53,888 nt of DNA, taken from contig JABUQX010014721.1 of the NCBI GenBank assembly GCA_015478945.1, forward strand, positions 1 to 53,888, read 5' to 3'. Shown here piece by piece: positions 1 to 13,319 of this stretch. Every line of letters begins with the position of its first letter. The first letter of the stretch is position 1. Under the pieces are notes generated by a model. That model was given only the letters and a program-made list of their open reading frames with translations, was not told where the DNA came from and searched no databases. The stretch comes from Trachelipus rathkii (taxonomy: Eukaryota; Arthropoda; Malacostraca; Isopoda; Trachelipodidae). Position numbers and translations under genes: made by a program.

Positions 1-1090
1 TACAGATAATTATGTTAATTTTCTCGAACTCACATTTTTTGAAACTCTAACTTAATTCTTTTAATAATTACATCACCCTTCTCACAACTCCATTCATAGG
101 TTATTAAGTACTACTATTACTAAACTTTTATTAGATTTGATATATTTCTTATCTCTGATCATTAAAGTATAAAAAAATAGGAGATATCAGAGCTTATATA
201 TATATATACAGTTATATTATTCATATATAAATATATATTAATCAAATATTGTGTGGCGTTAGAATAATTAACTTTCTTCCGAAATTATAATATAATATTT
301 GCTCTGAGGAAATTTCAGTGGCTCTTTTCTCGAAATTAACATTCCTAACCTTCTTTCCCAAATTTCCTTAATTGAGACCTCCGGTCCTAATTTCAATAAA
401 TTCTTCTCTTGTATATCTGAGTTTAAGCTTAGTAACCTCGAAATACTCATCTCATTAGATTTTATAAACACATTTAAGTACTACTCTCTCCTAATACATA
501 CCTTATTAATTAATTTACTTCTAGAATATCTAGTTCTATAATACTAAATTTTTTCTTTGATATGTATAAAAAGATTAGAATTTTAGGTATATTAATTAAT
601 ATAGGCCTATAAGTAAAGATAAGCAAATTAAAAATACGTGTATTTACGTATGAGTTAAAGGTCGATTTGATAAGTAGAAGGAAAACTATCATAGGAGAGA
701 GGCCTCGTAATCACCTCTAAGGGATACTGCATAGTAGTTGTTTAGGAGAATAATTACTGACCTGTGTCGATAGTCTTAGCTTCATTTAATATTCCGTAGT
801 ATATGTGGACAATTTTAAAAACGGTTTGTTTTGCACTTCACTAGTCACTTTAAAGACAAAACAATATAAACAAATCCAGGATTACCATAAAACTTTTATT
901 GCATTCGAATTCTTAATAATTATTTATCACCTTTAATATCTTATTCATTTTTAATTATGATAAAGCAATATACCACGTATCACTATTTTCATAGCTATTC
1001 ATGAATTTACTATAATCGCACTATGATGAGATCTATAGTCTCCGTAGCCATCTTATTAAATATTATTAGATATATATTATTTCCATTCGC
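1..1090. other. AT-rich stretch, no gene seen
   Basis: AT-rich sequence with short TA runs near 196-240. Frames of 60-67 codons occur on the minus strand (268-692), but their composition is that of translated AT-rich DNA and they match no domain I know. I see no RNA gene or repeat family. Confidence 0.5.
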
Positions 1091-1335
1091 TCATGGCGGG
1101 GACAATATATGGCGGCCTGCGGGCGTCCATCGGCGGCGAGGGTTCTGCGAAACCGCGGAAATATTCGCTCATGCGGGCGCATTAAAAGCTCATCGAGGCC
1201 GTGCTGAAGAGTGTGATGACATTATGCTGATGAGGGACGAGGGGAGCGGCTCCGGGAGACGCTATCAGGATAGTGAGTGTGATTCTTGACTGGCGCCTTT
1301 GAGCGGCGAGGGATCTCGTAGCGCGCTCTTAATTG
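1091..1335. other. GC-rich islet of unknown nature
   Basis: About 245 bases of strongly GC-rich sequence with several GGCGG and GCGGG words stand in a very AT-rich surround. An 88-codon plus-strand frame (1023-1289) crosses it, but its first 20 residues come from AT-rich flank and the rest (Arg-, Gly- and acid-rich) resembles no family I recognise. It could be a decayed exon, a fragment of a GC-rich mobile element or foreign sequence. TGGCGCC near the end (about 1290) recalls the primer-binding site of some LTR retroelements, but no LTR is visible. Confidence 0.4.
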
Positions 1336-3105
1336 TCGAGTTAAAGTGATTAGGAGTCGTATGGGACTAGTCAATCTAATGTACTTACTCTATTTACTAG
1401 ATTGTGATAATATATATACAAATTAATTTCTCGCAATGTTAAGTCATTTTCGGAAATATCTTTTAAGTTGTATATATATAATTAAATATATTTGTATTTT
1501 TGAGCGATATTTTTTTTTAGTATTATTACTTATCAAATAATTTTTTCTCTTGCTTTTATTTATTTTAGTATAATCATTTATTATATTATTAGATACTGTA
1601 CTGGCACAGACACACTCCGCAGTTTTAACAGCATAAGATATGACTTAATGATTCACTGTTTTAACCCCAGTAGTGGTCTAAAAGGTGATCAAAAGTAATA
1701 TATGACTTGCTCAATTATTTAGCAATTAATGTATTTAAACACTATTAATACCCAATTAATTGTTCACAAGATCGGAATTGTAATAATTAATAATTTCTAT
1801 CTCCGACCAAGTACAATACACGGAGGGTCAAACTTTTGTTGATCTAATAGACTCTTTACACCCCACCAATTCACCATGTAAGATGAAAAATAGTTTCCTT
1901 TTTACTTGCTCAAAGGATCTTACCCGGAGGATGCCGGGCATTTGTCATTCGTTTTGAAATAATTAATTCGATAAAAATATTCTTTGGGCCTCGTATAATA
2001 TAAAATTATTATGATTCTTATGAGCAGTTCGGGAACTCAAACTTATTAATACCTGTATTATGAGAGATTTAAAATTAAGACCAACCTATGGTACTAGTTA
2101 AAATGAACATATTACTATTAATTTGTTTAATGCATTATATCCACCTAGGCTTGCATATTTTTATTCTGCAGAGCGATAGAGAAGAGTTCGCTTTATTTTG
2201 AAAGCTATGTTTCGGACCTCGAATTTTACTTATAATAATCTGGTCATCCCGATGACAATTCTATTAGTAAGAGGTTTCTCCTTGTTAAACTTTAGGTTTG
2301 ATTACCACAAGTAGTTATTTAACACATTTTTACAAGGAGAAACGAGTCAGTTCGGTTAGGGTTTATGCGGTGTTTAAGTTGCTTTGCTGTTCTCGTCACA
2401 CTGAGTTAATGTACTATTAGAAAATGAATAACATTTTTAAAATAATCCACATTATTATAAAAACAAAATCATATTAAAAGAGATAATAATTTTGTATAGC
2501 ACATCATAATAAATATGTTTAGTCGACTTATTTTGTTTATAATCGATATTTTATAATATAATACTTAATATATGACAAGGCTTTCATAAAATACATGTTA
2601 TGTTATAAGAATGTAATAGAACTTATTTTGTTTTTTTATACTTATTACATGGGCTAAAGTGATGTAAACAGTAAGTCAATAGAAACAACATTCGGAATAT
2701 CTGGATGCATTATAGTAGGGGTAGTCTTCAGGGGCTGGCCTCATTACTTTTATCGGAGATTTATTGCTTTTAAGGTACGTAAAATATACATATGTTCGTT
2801 TAATAAAAAAATTTTACATAAAATTTTTAGTAACAGTTATCTTCCTTTTATAAACTCGAGATAGTTGAGGTTCCAATAATACCATAATAATTATATAATA
2901 CACATAAAAAGACTAACAGATTTTTAAAATCTAAAAAATGAGAATTCTTCTCAGTACAAAGCATTAAATAGAAATTCGTCTTTATTAGAAGTTTTAACGA
3001 AACATTCGAAGAGTGATAATAATTTAGTTATAATTGATATAGAGATAATTATAAAAGGGTTATATGTGTGTAATTAAAACATAAATGTTTTAGAAATTTC
3101 AACGT
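1336..3105. other. AT-rich stretch, no gene seen
   Basis: Nothing recognisable on either strand: no open frame of note, no RNA gene and no clear tandem repeat. Confidence 0.5.
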
Positions 3106-3640
3106 ATTATATTTGTTAGTTAGGAGTGAGGTAGAACGTCGAGTGTGTTGTGTGAGTAGTTGGATGTGTGATGTGTTGTGTGTGTTGTGTGTGTATCTGT
3201 GTGTGAGTATAAATAGTATAAATAAATAATTAGATTGATTGTGTTAAGTGAGAAGTTAAGAGAGTGTAGGTAAAAACATGGTAGAGATAGAGTAAAATTG
3301 TAAAAAATATGATTGTGATAGAGTGTAAGTAGTATAATGTAAAATAGATGACATTAATAGGATAGAATTAAGTTATAGTAGTCATTAACGTAGAATTGTG
3401 TATAGTAGTAAAGTGTGTGTTGTGTGAACCACTAATGCAATTGTAATAAGTAGTAATGTAAAGTTGTCTATGGGGTAATAAAATAATTGTAAGTGAGTCA
3501 AATAGTGAATATGTGTAGTAAGAATATAAAGTGTGAAGATTAAGTGATCTGATGCTGTGTGTCTGTATTGTGTGTGTGTGCGATTGTATGTGTGTGTGTT
3601 GTTGTTTCTAAAAATAAAATATAACAAAAAAGCAATTAAA
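3106..3640. repeat. Degenerate GT-rich low-complexity tract
   Basis: The tract is rich in TGTGTTG, GTGTGTG and AGTGTG words, with A-rich interruptions and no fixed period. The 80-codon minus-strand frame 3385-3627 (Thr/His/Leu/Tyr-rich) is a by-product of this composition. Confidence 0.55.
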
Positions 3641-4604
3641 ATGATTCAACATACAGCTTAAGTAATAAAAATATTAAAATAAATAAAAATAAAATTTTAA
3701 ATAAGTTTTACATAACCAGTGATCACAAAATAAAAAAATTAAAAATAATAGACATGGCATAGTTCTATTACACATAAAATAAAAATGATTAAAATAAACA
3801 AATAAATAAAAACCATAAGGTTAAATAAATGTATGAGTTAAGGCAGTAAAGCAAAAAGCTTCTAAAGTTAAAACTAAAGCAGAAAGTTATAAGCAGTAAA
3901 GCATAGAAAGTATATAATTTAGAGCAGGTAAAACATGAGTTAAGCAATAAATACATGATTTAATGAGATGCAGATTAAAGCATAAAAAATATCAAAAATA
4001 GTACTTATTACTATAACAAGAATTTCAGTAAATCTGCAACATTTCCATAAAACACAATTATCTAATATTTGATAATTACAAGTAATATCAAGGATCTTAA
4101 GCTCAATTGATATGTTAAATGTTTTAAAATTAAAAATGACTATTTATTATTCAATAGAGTAATTACAGAGTATTTAAGATCGATAGTAAAATAGATAAAT
4201 AAAGAATTGTTTTAAAGTCAGCATATATCTAATACATCGAGAGCGAGATATTTATATATATACTCCTTTCACATTCAAAATATATAATTAAAAATTTATA
4301 AAATATCAAAATAAAAGTATAGATAAAAGAGATAGATAATTAATAGAATAAATTGTATAAATTAATAAGTAAATAAAGTTTAAAGAATGAAATGATTAAA
4401 TAAATTATGGAAATATGATGTATAAACGACCAGAAAGAATTCAAGTAGAAAATTTACAAAAATTCATAGTTTTAAATAATTCCGAAAAATATGTTTTAAT
4501 AAAAAAATACGTGTTTAAGTAATGAAGTAAATAAAAATTAGAATAAGAACTTAAAAGTTAATTAATAATGTTAGAATAAAATACTATTTATGAGTTAGTT
4601 CAAT
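3641..4604. repeat. A-rich degenerate tract with scattered short words
   Basis: Words such as AAATAAAT and variants of AGCAGTAAAGCA recur without a clean period (clearest at 3840-3980). This suggests a decayed minisatellite. No coding signal is seen. Confidence 0.35.
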
Positions 4605-4716
4605 TATGCGCGGGCGGGTGTCGACAATCCGTGACGGGGTGCGGGGATCCCTCCATCCTTTGCGGGGGGAAGGGGGTTTGGGCTGCGGCCTGGTGGGCAG
4701 CTTATGACTTAGGGGA
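4605..4716. other. Second GC-rich islet
   Basis: About 110 bases with G runs (GGGGTGCGGGG, GGGGGGAAGGGGG) and CGCGGGCGGG stand in AT-rich DNA. I see no frame, tRNA or rRNA match. Several closely spaced G runs could allow a G-quadruplex, which is inference. Confidence 0.4.
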
Positions 4717-7180
4717 AGACAAAAGATGATTTCATACACTAAAGAATAAAATTCATCAAAATAAAAGTTGGAATTACAAAAAGTGATGACTTCATCAAAG
4801 AGAGTTCAACAAAGATGACGGCAACAATAATGAGCTATACTAGTAGTTGTGAGTGTAAGATGTATAGAGTATTGATTACCTGTGCGTGTGAGTGTAGTGT
4901 ATATGGGCTAGTGTTAAGTGTCTATGGGCGAGTGTAAGTGCTATTAAGGTGTTATAAAAGAATACTAACTCATAGTGGCAACATTCTAGCAGATTGTATA
5001 TAGCACCAAATACGATCACTCTATTTATACTTATGTACTAGGGGTAGAACACCCATTTAGGGGGTAATCTAGGCTCAGGGGAGGTCTAGAAAAAAAGGCT
5101 ATATGAATAACAAAACACACACTAATATTTTCGGAGACAAAATATTAAAGTTAAAGTTTATCCAATCTCAGAAATTATCGAAGCCAATTATTGTAAAGGC
5201 AGCTCTAACTAACTTTAGGCACATTAAATGGAATGGTCACTAACATCTGGTGCCACTCATTGCAACTCACTTAATCGGGCACTCATTGAGGACTCAATTG
5301 GCATTTTCATGAAAGCAATCACTTGTGAGAACTAAATCATCATATATATATCTCGGTCATCACAACTTGGCAAAGACATAGTAATTTTACTAGGCAATAA
5401 GACAAACTACTTAAATAATGATTAATATATCTACATTTGATAAAATATAATCTTTGCTTTTATCAGAGGTCTGGAATTATAGTTGGGTGTATTACTCAAA
5501 TAATGCACAATTCAAGTTAGCGAGTGCGGTCAAAAATTCGACATACTTATCTGAGAGGTATTAGTCAAAGATGTTCCACAAAAGTACCAGAGAAAAAATT
5601 AACAATTTGAATCGAAAAGAATTACAAAGATGGTTATAGAACATATCTCAAAAAAAAGGGCCTAAAGATCCCTAGATGGAGAAAATAGACTCGTAAAACA
5701 AAATTTATCACATATCAACGTGTGGGTCAAAAATATATATTTGAATGCACTCTATTTCATGAGTGTTTATAGGCATGAAGATTTAAAGCCAGACATATAA
5801 ACATTGGTCAAAAACTCAGAGTCAAATGACAATTTCAAAAAAAATTAACGAGCTTTCCACATTCTAATTTATAAAATTTCTCAATAATATTAACCGATGG
5901 TGGTACAAAAATAATATTATGGGTACCCATGCTAATACAATAATTCAATTATTTATTAGATTCCTATATAATCAAATAACAGATTGGCAATGGATAATTA
6001 GAAAATAGGTCCTGATATTAATGGTCAAATACATAAGTATATAGATCATCACAAAAAATAGGGCTTATTTATGACTCTCAAGTTTTAAGGTAAAGTAATT
6101 AACAAAATTCTTAACCCAATACAGTGGGCATAATTCGACTCATGGAATAAACCGAAAAGAGTTTGAGTTTGAATCGAAAAATTAGGGTGGGTCAAATTGA
6201 CCAATGGAATTGACACAAAAGGGTAGAGTCGAAAACAAATTTAGGGGATGGAGGATCTAAGAAATTTATGCAATAACATAGGAAAAATACAAAGGGCACG
6301 TGCAGCTCAAATTTACAAACCTCATGTGGCCAAAAGATTGACTGTTATGACTAACATGGAGCCAAAGGGTGTCAAACAGATCTTACCGACACAAAAACCA
6401 GCGGGCCAAGAAAAATGATGACTCGCAACGTTGGAAGACCTTCTGTAAATGAAGAGGAGTTAAAGGTCAAATAATATTTACCAGTTGGGCCAATTAATGA
6501 CTTCCATGGAAGACAAAAGGGTAACCAAAAATAAATAACTGTGGGTCAAAATTGACCCAGTTGGAAGACCAAAGGGTAGCCCAAAATTAACGTGGGCCAA
6601 AAAATGACGATCGGTCGAAAAAATTATGAGTAGGGAAGCGCGTTATAAAATAGGGGGGCAATACGTACAACCGTTTGCTGACGCAACCGTTTGCGCAACC
6701 TAATTCTTCGAAGTTGCCCAAATCTATTAGGGTTGCCTACAAAGAGAATCTAATAGTGGTTGCTAGAAAAAAATTTTTGTGGGGTCTCACAAAAATCGAG
6801 GTAGGTTCTGATAAAACATTTAGCTTTTTCAAAAATAATATTAAAGGGTTCTCAAAAATTAGGTTAATCTCTAGAGATAAAATTAGGTGTTACTCAAAAT
6901 GCAACTTCCTCCTAAAAGGACAAGGGAGTAAGGTAAAAAATCTATGGGCCAAATTGACACACAGTGTAAGACCAAGGTGTTGGTCGAAAAACAGATCTCA
7001 ACAAATAGGGCACGTCAGAAAAAAGGTGGTAGACGTCGCCACACAAGGAGAGCAAAAGACTCCATGGAATAAATAAATTGGATCGAGCTCACAGAAAAAA
7101 GAAAGTTCCGGTCAGAAATATAATGTCAATAAAAGATCAGAGCCACTCAAAACGTTCCCATAAAAAGTCCTGTCTACCGT
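4717..7180. repeat. Degenerate repeat-like tract with GGGTCAAA and GGCCAAA words
   Basis: From about 5,000, and most densely at 6,120-6,620, the sequence repeats variants of GGGTCAAAATTGACC, TTGGAAGACC and CAAAAGGG at irregular spacing, as in a decayed tandem repeat. A 133-codon plus-strand frame lies at 6675-7076; it is Lys/Arg/Asn-rich with no domain I recognise, so I do not call it a gene. A GTGAGTGTAAG-rich patch is at 4,850-4,950. Confidence 0.35.
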
Positions 7181-9655
7181 AAGACTTACTTATAATAAAA
7201 AATATAATTCACTTTCCTATATAAAATTAAATATGATAAATATTATTAATTATATATAAAATTTAATTTATAATTATTATATAATATTTAAAATTAATTA
7301 CAAAGTATAAATTCATATATAATATAAATTATAAGGGTATATATAAAATATTGTAATTATATATATATTAACATATATTAATAATAATATATTTATATAA
7401 ATATATTATAATAATTAAATTACTATATATAAATGATTACTAATTACACAATTATTATATATATATATATATAAATATATATATATCAATAAATTATATA
7501 AGTACTTAAATATATATTATACGGTTATTATAATATCATATGAATAATTATATCTAAATATATAAATATATACTAATTAATTCTAGAATCATATTTATTT
7601 TCAACTTAGGGATCAACTAAAATTATTAATAGAGTAACTAACTATTCCAGAATTAAAGTTGAATAATTTATGTTATCTATAATTATATTTATATTTATAT
7701 AATAATATAATTGAGTGTTATTATATTTAATAATATAAGTAAACCGAGAGGTTTAGAATATAAATCCATAGTAATATATATATAAATTATAAATATAAAT
7801 ATTGTTTAAATTGACCAACTCAGTCAAAAATTATGTATATATCTAATAAACTATAAATTTTATTAAAATTTATTACACTATATAATTGTTATATAAATTA
7901 TTAAATAAATATATATATATATATAATATATAATATTATATATTATAAATACACTAATATACTTAATATTAAATATATAAATATTATATTATAGTAATTA
8001 TATAATATTATATATGTAAATATACAGGTGTAAATTATAATATATATAATTTCTAATAAATCATAATACTTAGATACATTATAATTTCACCTACATTTAA
8101 ATTATAATAATCTTGAAATTAAATCAGTAATATTTGTAATCTAAAAAAAGAAATTGAATAGTTTATTTTTATTATTATTTAAATCTCAAAATCTTTATTG
8201 TAATGTTTCAAAAGAGATATATATTATTTATAGTCATGCGAATTATAGTATATATTTCACTAAGAATATCGTATAAAGTTACGTCAGTTAGGATTAATAG
8301 AAATAATCGGTGTTTGTCACAAATAAATTAACTAGTTATGAGCACGGAGCATCGAGACAATCATTGTAATTCAATTAAGCAATATTGGAGTAATCAATGG
8401 ACCTGGAAAATTTAAACATAATATATATATATATATTAATATATAATAATAATTATATTAATTATTATATTTATTTATAATATTATGGATATTATATTAT
8501 TATTTAATTTACTATATATATATATATATAATTATATGATTATATATATATAGATTATAATACTAGTATAGTACCGTATATATTACATGATACTCGTCTC
8601 AACATCCTTTATATATATATATATATAATATATATATAATATATTATAGAGAGGATTGTCCAATTATAGTCTTAACTACTAATTAAAGTTAATGTATTCT
8701 ATAGACTATGAGGATATTTTAATAGTATGTATATATATATATATATAATAGTATATATATATACCGGTGGTAATATATATCCTATAGTCACATTAAAAAT
8801 ATCATTATCTTTATATATACCTTTATATTATTTAATTTTAATATGAGTAGTATAATAGAGACGTTAAATATATAAATGATAATATCCATATATATATAAA
8901 TATATATAATATAATATATATTATATATATATAATATAAAATAATATATATACTATATATATATATATATATATAGCTTACTAATATATAGAGTTTAAGT
9001 ACAAGGCATATGTTACTTGATAATAATAGTAATATATAAAGGTGTAGCTGATAGAGAGTAAATAAATTATATCATTTAATACCGCTAAGTGAATTAACTT
9101 AGTAATCCTATTGAATTGAAAAATTATCAATACTAACGTGATACAGAATACCGTTACCTAACAGTAGTATATATATTATATTAACATGATATATTAAAAT
9201 ATAATATATATTAAATTCTATTTTATTCATTACAAATATATTTTTACTAGATGATAGATAAATGGATTGATAGGAAAGAGAAGAGAAGTATATATATATT
9301 ATAATTGTCTTTTATTATGTATATTGAAACGACTATCAAATATTTAAGATAAAGTTTAATATATTAATATTATATATCTTAATATATTATTAATTATGTA
9401 GTATTTAGGATTAATTAGTAATAAATATACCTCCTTAATATCTAGTTTCTTCTATTCACATTAATATATTTAAAATGCATTTATAATATTATAACATCAT
9501 CATGTATCATTTCATAAATTATATACATATATATATATATAACATATATATATATAGTATATATATATTATATATATATATATATACCTGAACTAATTTA
9601 TGTGAGAGAGTCGAGGTGATATAAATATTAGAGACTTAATTTAACGATAACAATT
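7181..9655. repeat. TA-rich low-complexity region
   Basis: About 2.5 kb is almost only A and T, with many broken (TA)n runs (clearest at 7,456-7,490, 8,510-8,640, 8,730-8,765, 8,890-8,975 and 9,525-9,590). No gene or RNA is visible. Confidence 0.7.
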
Positions 9656-10430
9656 AGTATATTAACAATTATAAGAGCAAATGAGCCCACAAGTAAACTT
9701 GTTTAAAAGCTTGGTATTCCTTTTATCAGAATGATTCTTTGCTCCATTAAAAATTAATGGAAATGTCATTTCGGGTGATTCAAAATTTCGTATTCTGTTC
9801 TACTAAAGGAATTGGCGAAAGGGATCGATATGACTATATGAAAAGTCGGACAGAAGAATTTTAGAATTTCGTTCGTGAGTCCTTAGCACGCATGGTAACA
9901 AAAACTGAGATGTAGGTACAACGCCACATCACGATAACTTGTGTGCTAATTTAGTGCTTTATTGGTATAACTTTAGTGCCAAAAATATGGAAGAAAATTG
10001 GCTTATTCCTACGTGTTAATTGTTTTTACAGATGGTCAGGTGCTTTTTCTTGGATTATGTTAAACAATCTGCTATTTGTGATCATATGTTTTTTTTTAAC
10101 ATATTTTTGCATCAACTGGTCTTTATTAGTGCTTTTTGTGGCGCAATTCGGCATTATTAAAGCCGGTCCTTTTGTATCATTTCTGGGTATTTAGCGCTTA
10201 TATTTTGCGGTATTATATATTTATTTGCCTATTTTTAACTTGAATTTATGGCAAGCACCAGAATACTGAACTTTTGCAGTGGCTTTTATATATGCCATTA
10301 AAAATTTAGGCTTTTTAGTCGTCTTTTCCATAAAATCCTTGGTGCCTATTTCAATAAAATTTTGCATTGACTGTTTTTCTTCTATACAAATTAGTCGCAT
10401 TGAGATAAGTGTACAGGACTTAGTAATTGT
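9656..10430. other. Unassigned moderately AT-rich sequence
   Basis: Composition is more ordinary than on either side. A 72-codon plus-strand frame (9976-10194) encodes a very hydrophobic, Phe/Leu/Ile-rich peptide, but T-rich DNA alone gives such peptides and no start context or homology supports it. The words GTGCTTT and GTGGC recur. Function is unknown. Confidence 0.3.
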
Positions 10431-11170
10431 CTGGAATAATTTACTTTCAAAGAACTTGTAATTTGCTGTTAATTATGTCTTCAGAAACTTGTAATTTGTC
10501 TGTTAATTATTTCAGGAACTATCCTAATTTGTCTGTAAATTATTTACTTCAGGAACTTTGTATTATTGTCTTGTTAAATAATTTATCAAGAACTTGTAAT
10601 ATTTGTGCAGATTAAATTTATCATACCACACTTTGATATAATTTCAAATGCTTTTGTAATGGTGCAGTGGTCTTCAAGGAAACTTGTAAATTTGTCGTTA
10701 ATTACGTTTTACTCAGGAATTCTAATTTGTCTGATCTTAATATTTCAGGAACTTGTAAGTTTGTAACTGTAAATTAGTGTATCTTCAGGAACTGCAAATT
10801 GCTGTATCATATCATGTGATTGAGTTTGTTATAATCTTTGTCTCTTGTTAATTATTGTCTTCACAAGAAACTATGCAAATTTGAGCTTGAGTCATATTGA
10901 TGATCTATCACTATGTGCTTTGGTAATTTGTTACTTTTAAATTTGTCCTCTTCAGGTGTATATCATGCAATATGCCACTGTGAATTATGCATTCAGGAGT
11001 TTGTAATTTGTTCTGTTAAAGTTCTTGTCTTCAGGAACTTGCAATTTGCTGTCAATTATGTCTTCAGGAGTTTGTAATTTTGTCTGTTAATTTTGTCTTC
11101 AGGAATCTTCTAAATATTGTCTGTTATAATTTATTTGTCAGGACTGTATTTGTCTGTTAAGTTATCTACT
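10431..11170. repeat. Degenerate ~34-bp minisatellite
   Basis: The core CTTCAGGAACTTG is followed by TAATTTGTCTGTTAATTATG and recurs about every 30-40 bases with many indels (10,445-10,560 and 10,985-11,165 are the clearest). In-frame short ORFs here are repeat translation. Confidence 0.65.
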
Positions 11171-12745
11171 TGCTTTTTTTTAGTTAAATTTGAAATGTGT
11201 TTGTCTTGGTCATGTATCCTTCTTTCTCTCAACTGTCCCTTTTAATCACGTCTGTTTCTCTCCCTGGTGTTACTTCTATCTGGTCCTATAATCGATGTTC
11301 CTTGTTAATTCTGGTCTTTATGAGTGTAATTTGACTGTCCATCACTGTTTTGTATGCCCTTGTTACATATATGAGCCTGTGGTCCTGTTTACCACTTTTA
11401 AAACTTCTGTTGTTCAAGTTTTTCTCTTCTGTCCTTTTCTTTTTCTTTAATTCGTAAATCAATGATACCACTAATTGCATTATCAGTATTTCCTGGTTGA
11501 CCTATTTCTGTCTCGTTTCAAATCTGTGTTCTATTTATGGGATGGCCGAGCAACCGGAGATATGTTGGGCGCACCTAGCACAGCTCCGTCTATCCCGTCA
11601 CCGTACAGATGCATTTATCTATATTATGTAAAATATTTGCACGCAAAATCCTGGTGCACTGAATTTGTTGTAGCGCACCAGCACTGCAGCCTGGGCGTCG
11701 AGCACAACCCGAGTAGTCCATGTTAATATATACTGCTTTTTCTTCCTTTGTTAACTGTTACCAAATGCTCCGTTGTCTATTTTGAATGTCCCTTTAATCT
11801 GTATGTCTAAATTTTGTCTGTTTTTTATCTGTCCTTTCCTTAACCCCGAACCGCTTTTACTATGTTCGTGTTCTTTGTGCCCTTTCCTGTCCTTTTCCGG
11901 TCCTTATTATCTGTCGTTTTAAGTCCTTTTTAATTTGTTACCAATTTCCTTGTCCTGTTTTTTATGTCCTTCTTAATCGTATGCTTTATTTGTCTATTTC
12001 TCTATAAGTCACTTTTCTGTTTCATATGTTCTCTAATTTCCATTCTGTCTTCCCTTTTAGAGTTGCATTCTTTCTGTCTTTTCTGTCATTTTATTTTTCT
12101 GTCCTCTAATTTTTTTTCTATCTTTTTCGTCCTCATTTCTTTTCTGTTTTTTTGTTGACGTTATTTTGTTTCATCTGAATTATCTGTTTTCTTACTTTTA
12201 TTTCTATCTCTTTTGTCCTCTATATTTCTTTTGGTCATATTTGTAATGTATTTTTTGGGTGATGTTATTTAGTTTCCGTCTTTTCTATCCTCATATATTT
12301 CTATCTTTCCCATCTGTTTCTCTGTCTCTCCTTCTTTAACCCGTTTAATGTCTTCTTGTCCCTGTTCACTGTTTCTCCTTTCCTGTCCTTTTCCTGTCCT
12401 TTTTAATCTATATTTATTTATCCCGGTTTTCTAATTTTATTTATTTTAATGTGTTTTCTTGAGCATGTTGGTCACTATTTTCCTTTCTGTCCTTTTCTGT
12501 CCATTTAAACCTGTGTCTGTCTGTCCATGTTTGTCCCTGTTTTTATATATGTCCTTTTCTGTTTTGTCTCTTTAACCCTGTCTATCTGTCAATGTTGTTC
12601 CTGTTTTTCTGTATGCTTATTTATCTTCTGTATAACCATTAACCCTCCATCTCACATGTTTATCCATATTTTTCTATCTGCACTTTGTAATATGCTCTTG
12701 TCCATGCCATGTTCTGTTTTTTTAACTTGTCCTTTTAATTCTTTG
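11171..12745. repeat. Pyrimidine-rich tract of TCTGTCC and TTTTCTGTC words
   Basis: About 1.5 kb of T/C-rich sequence dominated by variants of TCTGTCCTTTT, with some longer units such as CTGTCCATGTTTGTCC. A diverged GC-rich element (11,537-11,725) sits inside. Hydrophobic open frames (11964-12158, 12527-12928) arise from the T/C composition. The same word type returns at 16.6-17.4 kb. Confidence 0.6.
11537..11725 (+). mobile_element. Diverged copy of GC-rich GCACC TIR element
   Basis: It begins GGGATGGCCGAGCAACCGG, which matches the left end of the clearer copies at 39,098 and 42,203, and holds GCGCACC/GCACCAG words. It ends in GCGTCGAGCACAACCCGAG, a decayed form of their right end. It is GC-rich within T/C-rich surroundings and has no coding capacity. 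Family membership is inferred from end similarity. Confidence 0.5.
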
Positions 12746-12831
12746 TCAGTCTCTTTCGTTCTCTCTCCTCTCTCTCTCTGCTCTCCTCTCCTCTCTTCTC
12801 TCTCTCTCTCTCTTCTCTCTCTCTCCTCATC

Positions 12832-12890
<59 letters not shown>

Positions 12891-12895
12891 GCTCC
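12746..12895. repeat. (CT)n-rich microsatellite
   Basis: CTCTCTC runs with CCTC interruptions occupy nearly the whole stretch. The Ser/Leu-rich or Arg/Glu-rich frames over it are not genes. Confidence 0.9.
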
Positions 12896-12945
12896 TCTGC
12901 ATTCGCCGGTTTGTCTTCTATCATCTGATAAAAGAACTTTTGTCA

Positions 12946-13109
12946 GATCATATATATATATATATATATAGTATATATATAATATATTAATATATTATAT
13001 TATAATTATATATATAATATATATATATATAATATATATATTATATATATATATATATATATATTATATTAATATATATATATAATATATATTATATATA
13101 TATATATAA

Positions 13110-13151
<42 letters not shown>

Positions 13152-13182
13152 AATATAATATATATATATATATATATATATG
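12946..13182. repeat. (TA)n microsatellite
   Basis: About 235 bases of TA dinucleotide repeat with single-base interruptions (TATTATA, TAATATA). It directly precedes the long palindrome. Confidence 0.9.
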
Positions 13183-13319
13183 ATTCATCAAATCTCATTA
13201 GCTTCCTTTTTTTCCTCAAGACTGGGGGTAAGGTGCGTGACATGCATCGGAAAAGAGAAGTAGTAGAAGAATATGACCCAAGTCGAAAAGAAAAAGGCCC
13301 AGCCTTACCACCCCCTCTA

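Noticed and set aside
1023..1289. 88-codon frame through the GC islet as a gene
   Set aside because: Only part of it is in non-AT-driven sequence and I recognise no domain or splice structure. Left as an islet.
6675..7076. 133-codon Lys/Arg-rich frame
   Set aside because: No domain, no codon-usage support, and it lies in a degenerate repeat-like tract. Chance opening in A-rich DNA is likely.
12527..12928. 133-codon hydrophobic Ser/Leu-rich frame
   Set aside because: Pyrimidine-rich and (CT)n sequence gives this composition. The opposite strand gives an Arg/Glu frame over the same bases.
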